This document shows, piece after piece, positions 9,589-18,615 of a stretch of 63,708 nt of DNA. Below the pieces are notes generated by a model. The model did no database searches, was not told the origin of the DNA, and worked only from the letters and a program-made list of their open reading frames with translations. Both the position numbers and the translations under genes were made by a program. The stretch covers positions 1 to 63,708 of the forward strand of contig NZ_JAJNQN010000023.1 in NCBI RefSeq assembly GCF_022227845.1. Direction: 5' to 3'. The stretch is from Ectothiorhodospira lacustris (GTDB taxonomy: Bacteria > Pseudomonadota > Gammaproteobacteria > Ectothiorhodospirales > Ectothiorhodospiraceae). How positions within the stretch are numbered: position 1 is the first letter of the stretch; each line of letters starts with the position of its first letter.

Positions 9589-10944
9589 ATGAAGACCCCC
9601 GAACTCCTCGCCCCCGCCGGCACCCTGAAAAACCTGCACTATGCCCTGGCCTATGGTGCCGATGCGGTATACGCCGGCCTGCCCCGCTACTCCCTGCGGG
9701 TGCGCAACAATGACTTTTCCACCCTGGAGCAACTGCAGGCCGGGATCGAGGCCACTCACGCCGCGGGCCGACGCTTTTTCCTGGCCACCAACATTGCCGC
9801 CCATCCCGCCAAGGTGCAGACCTTCCTCAGGGACCTGAGTCCGGTGGTGGCCCTGGCGCCGGATGCCCTGATCATGTCGGACCCGGGCCTGATCCTGATG
9901 GTGCGGGAGACCTGGCCGGAGATCCCGGTGCACCTGTCGGTGCAGGCCAACACAGTGAACCAGGCCTCGGTTCGCTTCTGGCAGGGGCTGGGTCTGTCTC
10001 GGGTGATCCTGTCCCGGGAGCTGTCCCTGGAGGAGATCAGCCGCATCCGTCAGGACTGCCCGGACATGGAACTGGAGGTGATGGTGCACGGGGCCATGTG
10101 CATCGCCTATTCCGGGCGCTGCCTGCTGTCGGGCTACTTCAATCACCGGGATGCCAATCAGGGGGCCTGCACCAATTCCTGTCGGTGGCGCTACCGCCTG
10201 CACCCCGCCCGGACCGATGCCACCGGGGACCTGCAGCCGGTCGAGGAGGCAACCGGAGGACGTCATCCCCTGGCAAACAAGGCATTCCTGCTGGAGGAAG
10301 GGGAACGGCCCGGACAGCTCATGCCGGTGGAGGAGGATGAACACGGCACCTATATCCTCAATTCCATGGACCTGCGGGCGGTGGAGCATGTACAGCGGCT
10401 GGCCCGGATCGGGGTGGATGCCCTGAAGATCGAGGGCCGGACCAAGTCCCACTATTACGCTGCCCGCACCACCCAGGTGTATCGCCGCGCCATCGACGAT
10501 GCGGCGGCGGGACGAGACTTCGATCCGCGATTGCTGGATCATCTGGAAGGACTGGCCAACCGGGGCTATACGGACGGCTTCCTGACCCGGGCACGGGACC
10601 GGACGGCGCAGAATTACGCCCGGGGACATTCGGAATCCTCCCGGCAGCTGTTCGTGGGGGAGATCCTGGGTTTTGACCCCGACACCGGACTGGCGGAGGT
10701 CGAGGTGAAAAACAAGTTCGCGGTGGGAGATCGCCTGGAGGTGATGACCCCGGCGGGCAGTCGCGAACTGGTCCTGGGAGCCCTGTTCAGCCTCGCGGGA
10801 GACGCGATGCCGGAGGCACCGGGTGCGGGCTACCGGGTCCGGATCCCCCTGCCCGAGGGGAATTACGACCTGGGCCTGGTGGTACGGTACATGGACCTGC
10901 AGACGCCCCAAGCACCTTGCGACGCCTTCTCCTCCCAGTCCTGA
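9589..10944 (+). CDS. trhP: tRNA hydroxylation protein TrhP (YegQ), U32 family
   Basis: A 451-residue U32 peptidase-family protein of the YegQ/TrhP type, which in E. coli takes part in forming 5-hydroxyuridine (ho5U) at wobble position 34 of tRNAs. The KTPELLAPAGTL start and the cysteine cluster GAMCIAYSGRCLLSGYF...GACTNSCRW match. A C-terminal beta-barrel domain with GEIL follows. The chosen ATG at 9589 is 12 bases past a GGAG; an upstream in-frame TTG is less likely. This is the third U32 protein in the window. The gene end overlaps the next gene by 28 bases. Confidence 0.92.
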   Translation: MKTPELLAPAGTLKNLHYALAYGADAVYAGLPRYSLRVRNNDFSTLEQLQAGIEATHAAGRRFFLATNIAAHPAKVQTFLRDLSPVVALAPDALIMSDPGLILMVRETWPEIPVHLSVQANTVNQASVRFWQGLGLSRVILSRELSLEEISRIRQDCPDMELEVMVHGAMCIAYSGRCLLSGYFNHRDANQGACTNSCRWRYRLHPARTDATGDLQPVEEATGGRHPLANKAFLLEEGERPGQLMPVEEDEHGTYILNSMDLRAVEHVQRLARIGVDALKIEGRTKSHYYAARTTQVYRRAIDDAAAGRDFDPRLLDHLEGLANRGYTDGFLTRARDRTAQNYARGHSESSRQLFVGEILGFDPDTGLAEVEVKNKFAVGDRLEVMTPAGSRELVLGALFSLAGDAMPEAPGAGYRVRIPLPEGNYDLGLVVRYMDLQTPQAPCDAFSSQS

Positions 10945-12998
10945 TCCTGCTGGCCGCGGGCCTGTCCGGCCCGGCCCTGGCCCTGGACGGCCTGCGCCTG
11001 GGCATCGGGGACATCCAGGGTGAGGGCTGGTCCATGGAAGGTGTCAGCCTGGACCTGAGCCTGGGGCAGCGGGATGCCCTGGACCTCCAGGTGGAACGCC
11101 TCCGGCTCCCGGAACCACTGGGGACATTGCGACAGGTCCGGCTGCACTGCCAGGGCGGCGGGCTGGACAACATCACCCTGGACTGCCCCCAGGTCCGGGT
11201 GATGTGGCGCCACCCGGACCTGGGACAGGGCACCGGCACGGGCCGCATGACCCTGCGCCTGGACGGACGTCTGGACCTGGATCTGACCCTCACCCTGGAA
11301 TCGATGGGCCGGTTCCAGGTGCGTCTGCTGCAGGGTCCTGAGCAATGGCAGGCCACGATGACCCTGCAGAACCTGCCCGCAGAGGGGCTGCTGCCCCTGA
11401 TCATGACTCTGTCTCCTTCCACTCAGGATTCCCCCCTGGATGGTGCCCTGTTGCGGGGCGCCCTGTCCGGCCGCCTCCGGGCGGCCGGTGGTGATGACGG
11501 TCTGCAGCATCTTTCTGCCCGAGTGTCCTGGCGATCCGGCGCCTTTGCCGGGGCCGACGGCATGCTGGCGGGGGAAGACCTGTCCGTGGACCTTGAGCTG
11601 GAGGCCCGGCAACAGGCCGGGCGCTGGCAGGGTCGGCTGGACCTGGCGTGGACCGAAGGAGGCGGCTACGTCCATCCGGTCTACGCCGAGGCCTCCCGCG
11701 AGGCCCCCGGCCGACTGGGGCTGTCCTTTCGCGGAGCCTCGGAATCCGGCGATCTGCAGGTGGAGCAGCTGGACCTGACCTGGGGAGAGGCACTGCAGGT
11801 GGTGGGCAGGCTGCGCCTGGATACCCGGCAGGCTCAGCCCCTGCGGGAGGCCGACCTGATCCTGAGCCGGGGGCGCCTCCCGGTCCTCTATGAGACCTTT
11901 CTCCAGCCCTTCCTCTACGGCACGGTACTGGAAGACCTGGAGACCCTGGGGTTGGTCTCGGCCCTGCTGCAGGTCAGGGAGGGCGAGTTATCCCGAGCGG
12001 TGCTGACCGCCGTGGACGTGCATCTGGATGACCGCCTGGGCCGCCTGGGCCTCTACGGCATGGACGGCCGTTTCCTGTGGGCTGCAGAGGAAACCCCGCC
12101 CGCCAGCAGCCTGGGCTTTTTGGGCGGGCATGTCTACGGCATCCCCCTGGGAAACGCCCGCCTGCGCCTGCAACTGGAGCAGGACGGCCTGCGCCTGCTG
12201 GAGCCGGCCCGGATACCCATCCTGGACGGGGCGCTGGAGGTGGAGACACTCAAGGCACAGTCCCTCTCCGGCGGTGACCCGGTGGTGGTGTTCGATGGCC
12301 GGATCACCCCCATCGCCATGGAACTGCTGGCCGCCGCGGTGGACCGCCCCCTGTTCACGGGCACCCTGGCCGGGGTCATCCCCCAGGTGCGTTACCAGGG
12401 GGGCGAACTGAGTGTCGGCGGGCGACTCCTGATCCATGCCTTCGACGGGCTGATCATGATGCGCAACCTGCGTCTGCAAGACCCCTTCGGGGTGGCACCG
12501 GTGCTGTCCGGCGACATGGACATCAACCATCTGGACCTGGCTGCCCTCACCGGCACCTTTGCCTTCGGCAGGATCGAGGGACGGCTGCAGGGTCATGTGC
12601 ATGACCTGGTGCTGGTGAACTGGGAACCGGTCCACTTCGACGCCGCCCTGTACACCCCGCTGGAAGGCACGTTCCGGCGCCGCATCAGCCAGCGGGCGGT
12701 GGACAATCTGGTGAGTCTGGGCGGCGGGGTGGGCGGGGTGCTGGGCACCGGCTTCCTGCGCTTCTTCGAGTCCTTCGCTTACCGGCAGCTGGGCCTGTCC
12801 TGCCGATTGCGGGGAGACGTGTGCGAGATGAGCGGAGTGGCGCCGGCGCCCACGGGGGGGTACTTCATCGTCCAGGGGGCGGGGCTGCCACGGATTCAGG
12901 TGGTGGGCTTCACCCGTCAGGTGGCATGGCGGGATCTGGTGCACCGGCTGGTGGGCGCCGTGCAGTCCGGTGAGTTCTCGACGAACGCCGACGATTGA
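10917..12998 (+). CDS. Large exported protein, AsmA/YdbH-like, function unknown
   Basis: A 693-residue protein with a clear signal peptide (MRRLLLPVLILLAAGLSGPALA) starting at a TTG inside the end of trhP. The body is a long series of short beta-rich, Leu/Gly/Asp-rich segments, as in AsmA/TamB/YdbH-type intermembrane proteins. The C-terminal 160 residues are the most distinctive (LQDPFGVAP, GRLQGHV, RRISQRAVDNL, FLRFFESF, LSCRLRGDVCEM, GLPRIQVVGF) and look like a conserved gammaproteobacterial hypothetical family. A periplasm-spanning or outer-membrane role is inference. The overlap with trhP suggests translational coupling, though a functional link is not obvious. Confidence 0.75.
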   Translation: MRRLLLPVLILLAAGLSGPALALDGLRLGIGDIQGEGWSMEGVSLDLSLGQRDALDLQVERLRLPEPLGTLRQVRLHCQGGGLDNITLDCPQVRVMWRHPDLGQGTGTGRMTLRLDGRLDLDLTLTLESMGRFQVRLLQGPEQWQATMTLQNLPAEGLLPLIMTLSPSTQDSPLDGALLRGALSGRLRAAGGDDGLQHLSARVSWRSGAFAGADGMLAGEDLSVDLELEARQQAGRWQGRLDLAWTEGGGYVHPVYAEASREAPGRLGLSFRGASESGDLQVEQLDLTWGEALQVVGRLRLDTRQAQPLREADLILSRGRLPVLYETFLQPFLYGTVLEDLETLGLVSALLQVREGELSRAVLTAVDVHLDDRLGRLGLYGMDGRFLWAAEETPPASSLGFLGGHVYGIPLGNARLRLQLEQDGLRLLEPARIPILDGALEVETLKAQSLSGGDPVVVFDGRITPIAMELLAAAVDRPLFTGTLAGVIPQVRYQGGELSVGGRLLIHAFDGLIMMRNLRLQDPFGVAPVLSGDMDINHLDLAALTGTFAFGRIEGRLQGHVHDLVLVNWEPVHFDAALYTPLEGTFRRRISQRAVDNLVSLGGGVGGVLGTGFLRFFESFAYRQLGLSCRLRGDVCEMSGVAPAPTGGYFIVQGAGLPRIQVVGFTRQVAWRDLVHRLVGAVQSGEFSTNADD

Positions 12999-13007
12999 AA
13001 CCAGTGC

Positions 13008-13754
13008 TCAGCGATACCTGAACCGATACCAGACCATGCCCAGATACTCATGCAGGGCAAAACGGGTGCGCTCCAGGGCCGCTGACTGGGGAATCAGGCC
13101 GCGCCCGTCGAACCCGGCCGCCGCCTGCTGATCCGGGCGGCGGGAATAGGTGGGCATGGCGGACACGGTCAACCCCGTCTGCTCGAAGCACCAGCGGGCC
13201 CGGGGCACATGCACGGCGTGAGTGACCAGAACGGCGTGCTCGATCCCCTCGGCCCGCAGCAACTCGGCGCTGAACAAGGCATTCTCACAGGTGTTGCGAC
13301 TTCGATCCTCCACCCAGCGTACGGGGACGCCCCATTCCTCGGTGAGCACCTGCTGCATCAGCTCCGCCTCGCTCAGAGGTTCATCGCCCCCCACCCGACC
13401 GCCACTGACCAGGATCGGCAGACCGGTTTGCCGGTGCACCCAGGCACCGTACCTGGCCCGTTCCAGGGAAAAGTGGTTCACCGTGTCGGCGCCGTATTCG
13501 GGGGCATCCACTCGCCGCCCCCCAGCCAGGATGATGATGACGCGGGCCGGGGCCGGGGCGACCTCCACGGCCCGGGCACGCTCTTCCAGGGCGCCGGTCA
13601 GGGCATGGGACACCATCGGCAGTGAGGCCACGTAAAGGAGCAACAAGCCCAGCACGACCAGCCCCCTCCCCATCCATGTGCGCCGGAACAACAACCCCGT
13701 CACCACGAGGATCAAGGGGCTTGCGGGGGGCATCAGCAACAGTTCCAGAGCCAT
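13008..13754 (-). CDS. YdcF/SanA/ElyC family (DUF218) membrane protein
   Basis: A 248-residue DUF218 protein. Two N-terminal transmembrane helices precede a conserved domain with IIILAGGRR, LPILVSGGR, EDRSRNTCENA and LVTHAVHVPRARW, the usual landmarks of the ElyC/SanA/YdcF group. Some members, such as ElyC, affect envelope and lipid-carrier metabolism; the exact role here is unknown. The start at 13754 follows GGAGAG. It converges with the preceding gene, nine bases apart, and is divergent from the patatin gene. Confidence 0.85.
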   Translation of the reverse strand: MALELLLMPPASPLILVVTGLLFRRTWMGRGLVVLGLLLLYVASLPMVSHALTGALEERARAVEVAPAPARVIIILAGGRRVDAPEYGADTVNHFSLERARYGAWVHRQTGLPILVSGGRVGGDEPLSEAELMQQVLTEEWGVPVRWVEDRSRNTCENALFSAELLRAEGIEHAVLVTHAVHVPRARWCFEQTGLTVSAMPTYSRRPDQQAAAGFDGRGLIPQSAALERTRFALHEYLGMVWYRFRYR

Positions 13755-13873
13755 GCGTCTCTCCGCGGACTTGGCAGGCAATCGGGCCGACGACCGGCAG
13801 CGGGTCCGCTTCGGCATCGGCGATAGGACACGGTATGATCGGTACAAGCATTTTGCAAACGGAGCGCTTACCC

Positions 13874-14833
13874 ATGACTGCTGTCATCGACCCCGGCCGT
13901 CGTCGCGCCCTCAAGACCCTGGTTGCCGGCGCCCTCGTCCCCGCGCTTTCCGGCTTGCCCGGCCCGGCCGGCGCGGCCCATGCACCTCGCGTCGGCCTCG
14001 CGCTGGGAAGCGGTGGCGCCCGTGGCCTGGCCCATGTCCTCGTCTTCGAAGTGCTGGAAGAACTGGGCGTGACCCCGCACCGGATCGCCGGCTCCAGTAT
14101 CGGCGCCATCATGGGGGCGCTCTACGCGGCGGGCCTGTCGTCCGGAGATATTCACGATGCCATCGACACCCTCACGGTGGCCCACGACGAATCCTGGTTC
14201 GATTCCCTGCTGAACCGGGAATGGACCCGCTGGATCAAATTCGTGGAGCCCTTTGGCGCCAAGGGCGGGCTGATGAAATCGGACGCCTTCGTCAAATTTC
14301 TCGGCGAGACCGCCGGCGTCAACCGCTTCGAGGAACTCAAGATACCCCTGCAGGTGGTTGCCACCAACTTCTGGGAACGGCGCATGGCGGTCTTTGACAG
14401 CGGCGAGATCTGGCCCGCGGTTCAGGGCAGCATGGCCATGCCGGGACTGTTCAGTCCGGTCAGCCTGGGCGACAAGGTTCTGGTGGACGGCGGCCTGACC
14501 AATCCCGTCCCCTACGACCTGCTGCTGGAGGATTGCGACATCACCATCGCCGTGGACGTACTGGGCATGCGCGAGCCCGGCAATGGCAGTGACAATGGGG
14601 GCGGCAACGGCAACCCGTCCTATTTCGACAACAGCTTCAACACCTTCCAGATCATGCAGTTCTCGATCCTGGAGGAAAAGCTCAGACGGGTCCGGCCGGA
14701 CATCCTGATCCGACCGAAAATCAGCAATGTGCGGGTACTGGAGTTCCATCGCTTCGAGAGCATCTTCGAACAGTCCCGCCCGGCGACGGATCAGTTGCGG
14801 AGTGAACTGAAGACACTGCTCGAAAAGCGCTGA
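13874..14833 (+). CDS. Patatin-like phospholipase (RssA-type), exported
   Basis: A 319-residue patatin-family hydrolase. The oxyanion motif GSGGARG, the nucleophile motif GSSIG and the DGG of the catalytic dyad are all present. The N-terminus has consecutive arginines followed by a hydrophobic stretch and PAGAAHA, a Tat-like signal, so export as a folded protein is plausible. The ATG at 13874 is preceded by GGAG; an in-frame ATG 39 bases upstream would lengthen the n-region. The substrate is unknown. The next gene starts 22 bases later and may be co-transcribed. Confidence 0.87.
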   Translation: MTAVIDPGRRRALKTLVAGALVPALSGLPGPAGAAHAPRVGLALGSGGARGLAHVLVFEVLEELGVTPHRIAGSSIGAIMGALYAAGLSSGDIHDAIDTLTVAHDESWFDSLLNREWTRWIKFVEPFGAKGGLMKSDAFVKFLGETAGVNRFEELKIPLQVVATNFWERRMAVFDSGEIWPAVQGSMAMPGLFSPVSLGDKVLVDGGLTNPVPYDLLLEDCDITIAVDVLGMREPGNGSDNGGGNGNPSYFDNSFNTFQIMQFSILEEKLRRVRPDILIRPKISNVRVLEFHRFESIFEQSRPATDQLRSELKTLLEKR

Positions 14834-14855
14834 ATCCACAACCTGACGAACCCTC

Positions 14856-15716
14856 ATGATCTCCCTCAGACATCGATTGGCCGAATTCGGCTTCATCGCC
14901 AACGAGGATTACAGCTATCCGGTGCGATGCCTGCTCTCCGCCCGGGTGGAGCACCTGCGCTGCCTCAACATCGAGGGCACCAGCGGGCGACGCCGTGCGG
15001 CCTTCGCCCACGCCCTTGGACAGGCACTGGCTTTCGAGCATATCCTGTACCACGAATACACCCCGCCGCGACCGGAAGCCCCCGTGCGCATCCCGGTCGA
15101 TCCGGATGAGGAAGGCGCCGGAGAATACCCGGCGGATCCTGTGGACCGGATCCTGGGCGAGGCCTGCGCCCGCAGCGAAGGAGAGCCGGCCCTGCTGATC
15201 CTGGACCAGCTCCACCGGGCGCCCTTTGCCGAGCATCTGCGACTGGCGGAATTCATCCGCACCGGGTTCTGGTATGCCGGCGATCTCCCCCTCAAGGCCC
15301 ATCCGGGTCATCTGCTGATCTTTCTCATCTCCGACGAGCCCCTGTTCCACAGCCTGCGGCAGATGAGTTTCAAGGTCTGGGTGGACCCCGAGGTGCAGGC
15401 CCCTGCACTGACACCGGAAGCGCTCGGCCTGCCGCCGCAGGCTCGCACCCTGCTGCAGGCACTCGGGACCCTCTTCGAGGCCCTGCAACTGCATCCCAAC
15501 CTGAACGAATACGCCCGGGTCATCCACGATATCCATGTCAACGTCAATGACCTGGAAGACCTGCGTCATTCCCTTTACGGCTGGGTGGAGGGCGTGGATC
15601 GTGAGCGGTTGATGTCACCGAGCATGACTCACGTCCTGGAGACCCAGCTGGCCGTCATCCGTCACTATCTTCATCCCGGGGAAGCCCCCGCCGACTGGAG
15701 CGCCGACGACGACTGA
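14856..15716 (+). CDS. Conserved hypothetical protein, possible degenerate ATPase
   Basis: A 286-residue soluble protein I do not recognise. It has a segment LNIEGTSGRRRAAFAHALGQ (about 37-56) that sits where a P-loop would be in an AAA-type protein, but the lysine is replaced. A later LLILDQLHRAP resembles a Walker B strand. This suggests a degenerate ATPase fold; it is inference only. No signal peptide or membrane segment. It lies between the patatin gene and a bolA-like gene in the same direction. Confidence 0.6.
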   Translation: MISLRHRLAEFGFIANEDYSYPVRCLLSARVEHLRCLNIEGTSGRRRAAFAHALGQALAFEHILYHEYTPPRPEAPVRIPVDPDEEGAGEYPADPVDRILGEACARSEGEPALLILDQLHRAPFAEHLRLAEFIRTGFWYAGDLPLKAHPGHLLIFLISDEPLFHSLRQMSFKVWVDPEVQAPALTPEALGLPPQARTLLQALGTLFEALQLHPNLNEYARVIHDIHVNVNDLEDLRHSLYGWVEGVDRERLMSPSMTHVLETQLAVIRHYLHPGEAPADWSADDD

Positions 15717-15779
15717 CGTCCCGAACCCCGATCCGTTATGATCAGGGACCCTGAACCACTGATTGCCATTGATCAAGTC

Positions 15780-16028
15780 ATGACTCCAGAACAGGTACAA
15801 ACGCTCATCGCCGCCGGACTGCCCGACGCCCAAGTCACCGTCAGCGGTCAGGAAGGCCATTTCGAGGCCGTGGTCGTCTGCGCGTCCTTCGCCGGACTCA
15901 GCCGCCTCAAGCGGGAACAGATGGTCAATGCCACCGTCAGACAGGAAATCACCAGTGGTGCCCTGCACGCCCTGTCCATCCGCCCCATGACCCCTGAGGA
16001 ATGGGCGCAGAAGCATCCGAACGCCTGA
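15780..16028 (+). CDS. ibaG: BolA family protein, IbaG/YrbA type
   Basis: An 82-residue BolA-fold protein; members bind monothiol glutaredoxins with a shared [2Fe-2S] cluster. The body VTVSGQEGHFEAVVVCASFAGLS...LHALSIRPMTPEEW matches IbaG, whose conserved histidine is in the HF segment. I prefer the ATG at 15780, giving the usual length; an upstream ATG at 15738 would add 14 residues. Neither start has a good ribosome site. It is followed 35 bases later by metY in the same direction. Confidence 0.85.
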   Translation: MTPEQVQTLIAAGLPDAQVTVSGQEGHFEAVVVCASFAGLSRLKREQMVNATVRQEITSGALHALSIRPMTPEEWAQKHPNA

Positions 16029-16063
16029 TTTCACCGACGCCGCAGAACCTACGGAAACCCCCC

Positions 16064-17338
16064 ATGAAATTCGAGACCCAGGCCATTCACGCCGGCTTCA
16101 GCCCCGACCCCACCACCAAGGCCGTGGCCGTGCCCATCTACCAGACCACGTCCTATGCCTTCGACGACACCCAGCATGGGGCGGACCTGTTCGACCTGAA
16201 GGTGGCGGGCAACATCTACACCCGCATCATGAACCCCACCACGGACGTCCTGGAAAAGCGCCTGGCCGCCCTGGAAGGCGGGGTGGGCGCCCTGGCCCTG
16301 GCCTCGGGCATGGCCGCCATCACCTACGCCATCATGACCATCGCCGAGGCGGGACATAACATCGTCACCACCAGCACCCTTTACGGCGGCACCTACAACC
16401 TGTTCGCCCACACCCTGCCCCGTTACGGCATCGAGGTCCGCTTTGCCGCCCCCGGCGACCTGGACGGCATGCGCGCATTGATGGACGACAACACTCGGGC
16501 GGTGTTCTGTGAATCCATCGGCAACCCGGCCGGCAACGTGGCCGACCTGCAAGCCCTGGCGGACATGGCCCACGCCCATGGCGTGCCGCTGATCGTGGAC
16601 AGTACCGTCGCCACCCCCTACCTGTGCCGCCCCTTCGAGCACGGCGCCGACATCGTAGTGCACGCCCTCACCAAGTACATGGGCGGACACGGCACCACCG
16701 TGGCCGGAGCCATCGTCGATTCGGGCAACTTCCCCTGGGCCGAGCACAAGGACCGCTTCATTCGCCTGTGCGAACCGGACCGGTCCTACCATGGCGTGGT
16801 CTACACCGAGGCCTTCGGTGCCGCCGCCTACATCGGCCGCGCCCGGGTCGTGCCCCTGCGCAACATGGGCGCGGCCCTGTCCCCATTCAACAGTTTCCTG
16901 ATCCTGCAGGGCATCGAAACCCTCGCGGTGCGTATGGACCGGCACTGCGACAACGCCATGGCGGTGGCCCGTTTCCTCAAGGAACACCCGAACGTGAGCT
17001 GGGTACGCTTTGCCGGTCTGGAGGACCATCCGGATCATGCCCTGGCGCAAAAGTATATGGACGGCCGCGCCGCCAGCATCCTGTCCTTCGGCATCAAGGG
17101 TGGCCGCGAGGCGGGTGCCCGCTTCATCGACGCCCTGAACCTGGCCGTGCGCCTGGTGAACATCGGCGACACGAAGACCCTGGCCTGCCACCCGGCCACC
17201 ACCACCCATCGCCAACTGTCGCCGGAAGAGCTGCAAAAGGCCGGTGTTTCCGAGGACATGGTCAGGCTTTCCATTGGCATCGAACACGTGGATGATATCC
17301 TTGCAGACCTGGACCAGGCCCTGGCGGCCGCCGGCTGA
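16064..17338 (+). CDS. metY: O-acetylhomoserine sulfhydrylase (MetY-type PLP enzyme)
   Basis: A 424-residue Cys/Met-metabolism PLP enzyme. The start MKFETQAIHAGFSPD, the insertion-rich middle and the length match O-acetylhomoserine aminocarboxypropyltransferases, which fix sulfide into homocysteine. The PLP lysine is in ALTKYMGGHG, and SIGNPAGNV and LSIGIEHVDDI are conserved. An O-succinylhomoserine substrate (MetZ) is possible, but the length favours MetY. It would work with the homoserine O-acyltransferase encoded at 35604, giving direct sulfhydrylation. Confidence 0.88.
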   Translation: MKFETQAIHAGFSPDPTTKAVAVPIYQTTSYAFDDTQHGADLFDLKVAGNIYTRIMNPTTDVLEKRLAALEGGVGALALASGMAAITYAIMTIAEAGHNIVTTSTLYGGTYNLFAHTLPRYGIEVRFAAPGDLDGMRALMDDNTRAVFCESIGNPAGNVADLQALADMAHAHGVPLIVDSTVATPYLCRPFEHGADIVVHALTKYMGGHGTTVAGAIVDSGNFPWAEHKDRFIRLCEPDRSYHGVVYTEAFGAAAYIGRARVVPLRNMGAALSPFNSFLILQGIETLAVRMDRHCDNAMAVARFLKEHPNVSWVRFAGLEDHPDHALAQKYMDGRAASILSFGIKGGREAGARFIDALNLAVRLVNIGDTKTLACHPATTTHRQLSPEELQKAGVSEDMVRLSIGIEHVDDILADLDQALAAAG

Positions 17339-17391
17339 ATGCGGCTACCGGCCCGGTCCGCGTCCAATCCGCCATCAGGAATCACGTCACC

Positions 17392-18615
17392 ATGGCAGCC
17401 AGCACCGATGCCCCCCGCTTCGAGGATCTCGTTCCCATCAACGAGCTTTCCGAAGCCGGGCGCAACCAGCTCAGGATCCATTTGCGCAAGGGAGTCCTGC
17501 GCGCCGGCAATAAGCTCAGCCCCGGCCATGATGCGACGGACCTGGTGTACCTGCTGTCCGGTCGCCTGAGCCTGGTGTCCCGTGGTGTGCCCGAAGAGGT
17601 GCGCGGCGGGATGGAGCGGGCCTGCCAACCCCTGTTCTCCGACCGGCATCAGGGGGAGTTTGCCGTTGCGGAAACCGACTGTATTCTCCTGCGCGTCAGC
17701 CGACAGATCTTCGCCGCCCTGCTGAGCCGGGAACGCACGGCCGGTGTCGAGGTGGTGGACGTGGATGTGGACGAAACCCAGGGCTCCATCTTCCGAGACC
17801 TCTACCAAGCCACGATCAATGGCCGCCTGGAGCTGCCGCCGATGCCCGAAGTGGCCATGCGCATCCAGCGCATGGCCCAGGACCCGGACATCGGGGTCAC
17901 CGAGATCACCCAGGTGATCCAGACCGATCCGGTAGTGGCGGGCGCCATCATGCACGCCACCAACAGCCCCCTGTTCAGGGCCGGCAAGCCCATTAACAAC
18001 ATCCGCGACGCGGTCATACGCCTGGGCTTCAATGCCACCCAGAAACTGGCGTTCAACATTGCCATGCGGCAGGCCTTCCAGGCCCGCTCTCCCAGAACCC
18101 GTCAGCACATGCACGAACTGTGGGACCGCAGCGTCGATATCTCCGCAATCGCCTACGTGCTGGGCAGACACCTCAAGGGTTTCGACCCGGACCGTGCCCA
18201 GCTGGCCGGCCTGATGCACGAGATCGGCACCATCCCGATACTGAACTATCTGGACCGGCACAAGATCCATCTTAACGATGAGCAGCTGGAGCACACCATC
18301 ACCAAACTGCGCGGCATGACCGGCGTCATGGTACTGAACTACTGGGGCATGGACCCCGAGCTGGTGAGCGTGGCGGAACATGCGGGCAACTGGCAACGGG
18401 AACACCCGAACCCCGGTGACTACTGCGATCTGGTGATCGTGTCGCGGCTGCTCAGCAAGCAGGGCGCCGGTCAGGGCGAGACGTTGCCGCCCCTCGACCA
18501 GGTTCCCGCCTTCCGGAAACTGGACCTGGGTCCCATTGATGAAGATATGAGCCTGGGATTGCTCAAGGAAACCGAACAGGAAATCGCCGCACTCAGGAAC
18601 ATACTCCATGGCTGA
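17392..18615 (+). CDS. HDOD domain signalling protein (first of tandem pair)
   Basis: A 407-residue protein. Residues 1-130 resemble a cyclic-nucleotide-binding-like beta-roll (LRKGVLRAGNKLSPGHDATDLVYLLSGRLSLV), and residues 140-340 form an HDOD domain with the typical LPPMPEVAMRI entry and NSPLFRAGKPINNIRDAVIRLGF. HDOD proteins lack HD phosphohydrolase catalysis and act as signalling or scaffold proteins. It overlaps the next gene by eight bases; the two share domain order and many motifs, so they arose by tandem duplication. Partners are unknown. Confidence 0.82.
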   Translation: MAASTDAPRFEDLVPINELSEAGRNQLRIHLRKGVLRAGNKLSPGHDATDLVYLLSGRLSLVSRGVPEEVRGGMERACQPLFSDRHQGEFAVAETDCILLRVSRQIFAALLSRERTAGVEVVDVDVDETQGSIFRDLYQATINGRLELPPMPEVAMRIQRMAQDPDIGVTEITQVIQTDPVVAGAIMHATNSPLFRAGKPINNIRDAVIRLGFNATQKLAFNIAMRQAFQARSPRTRQHMHELWDRSVDISAIAYVLGRHLKGFDPDRAQLAGLMHEIGTIPILNYLDRHKIHLNDEQLEHTITKLRGMTGVMVLNYWGMDPELVSVAEHAGNWQREHPNPGDYCDLVIVSRLLSKQGAGQGETLPPLDQVPAFRKLDLGPIDEDMSLGLLKETEQEIAALRNILHG

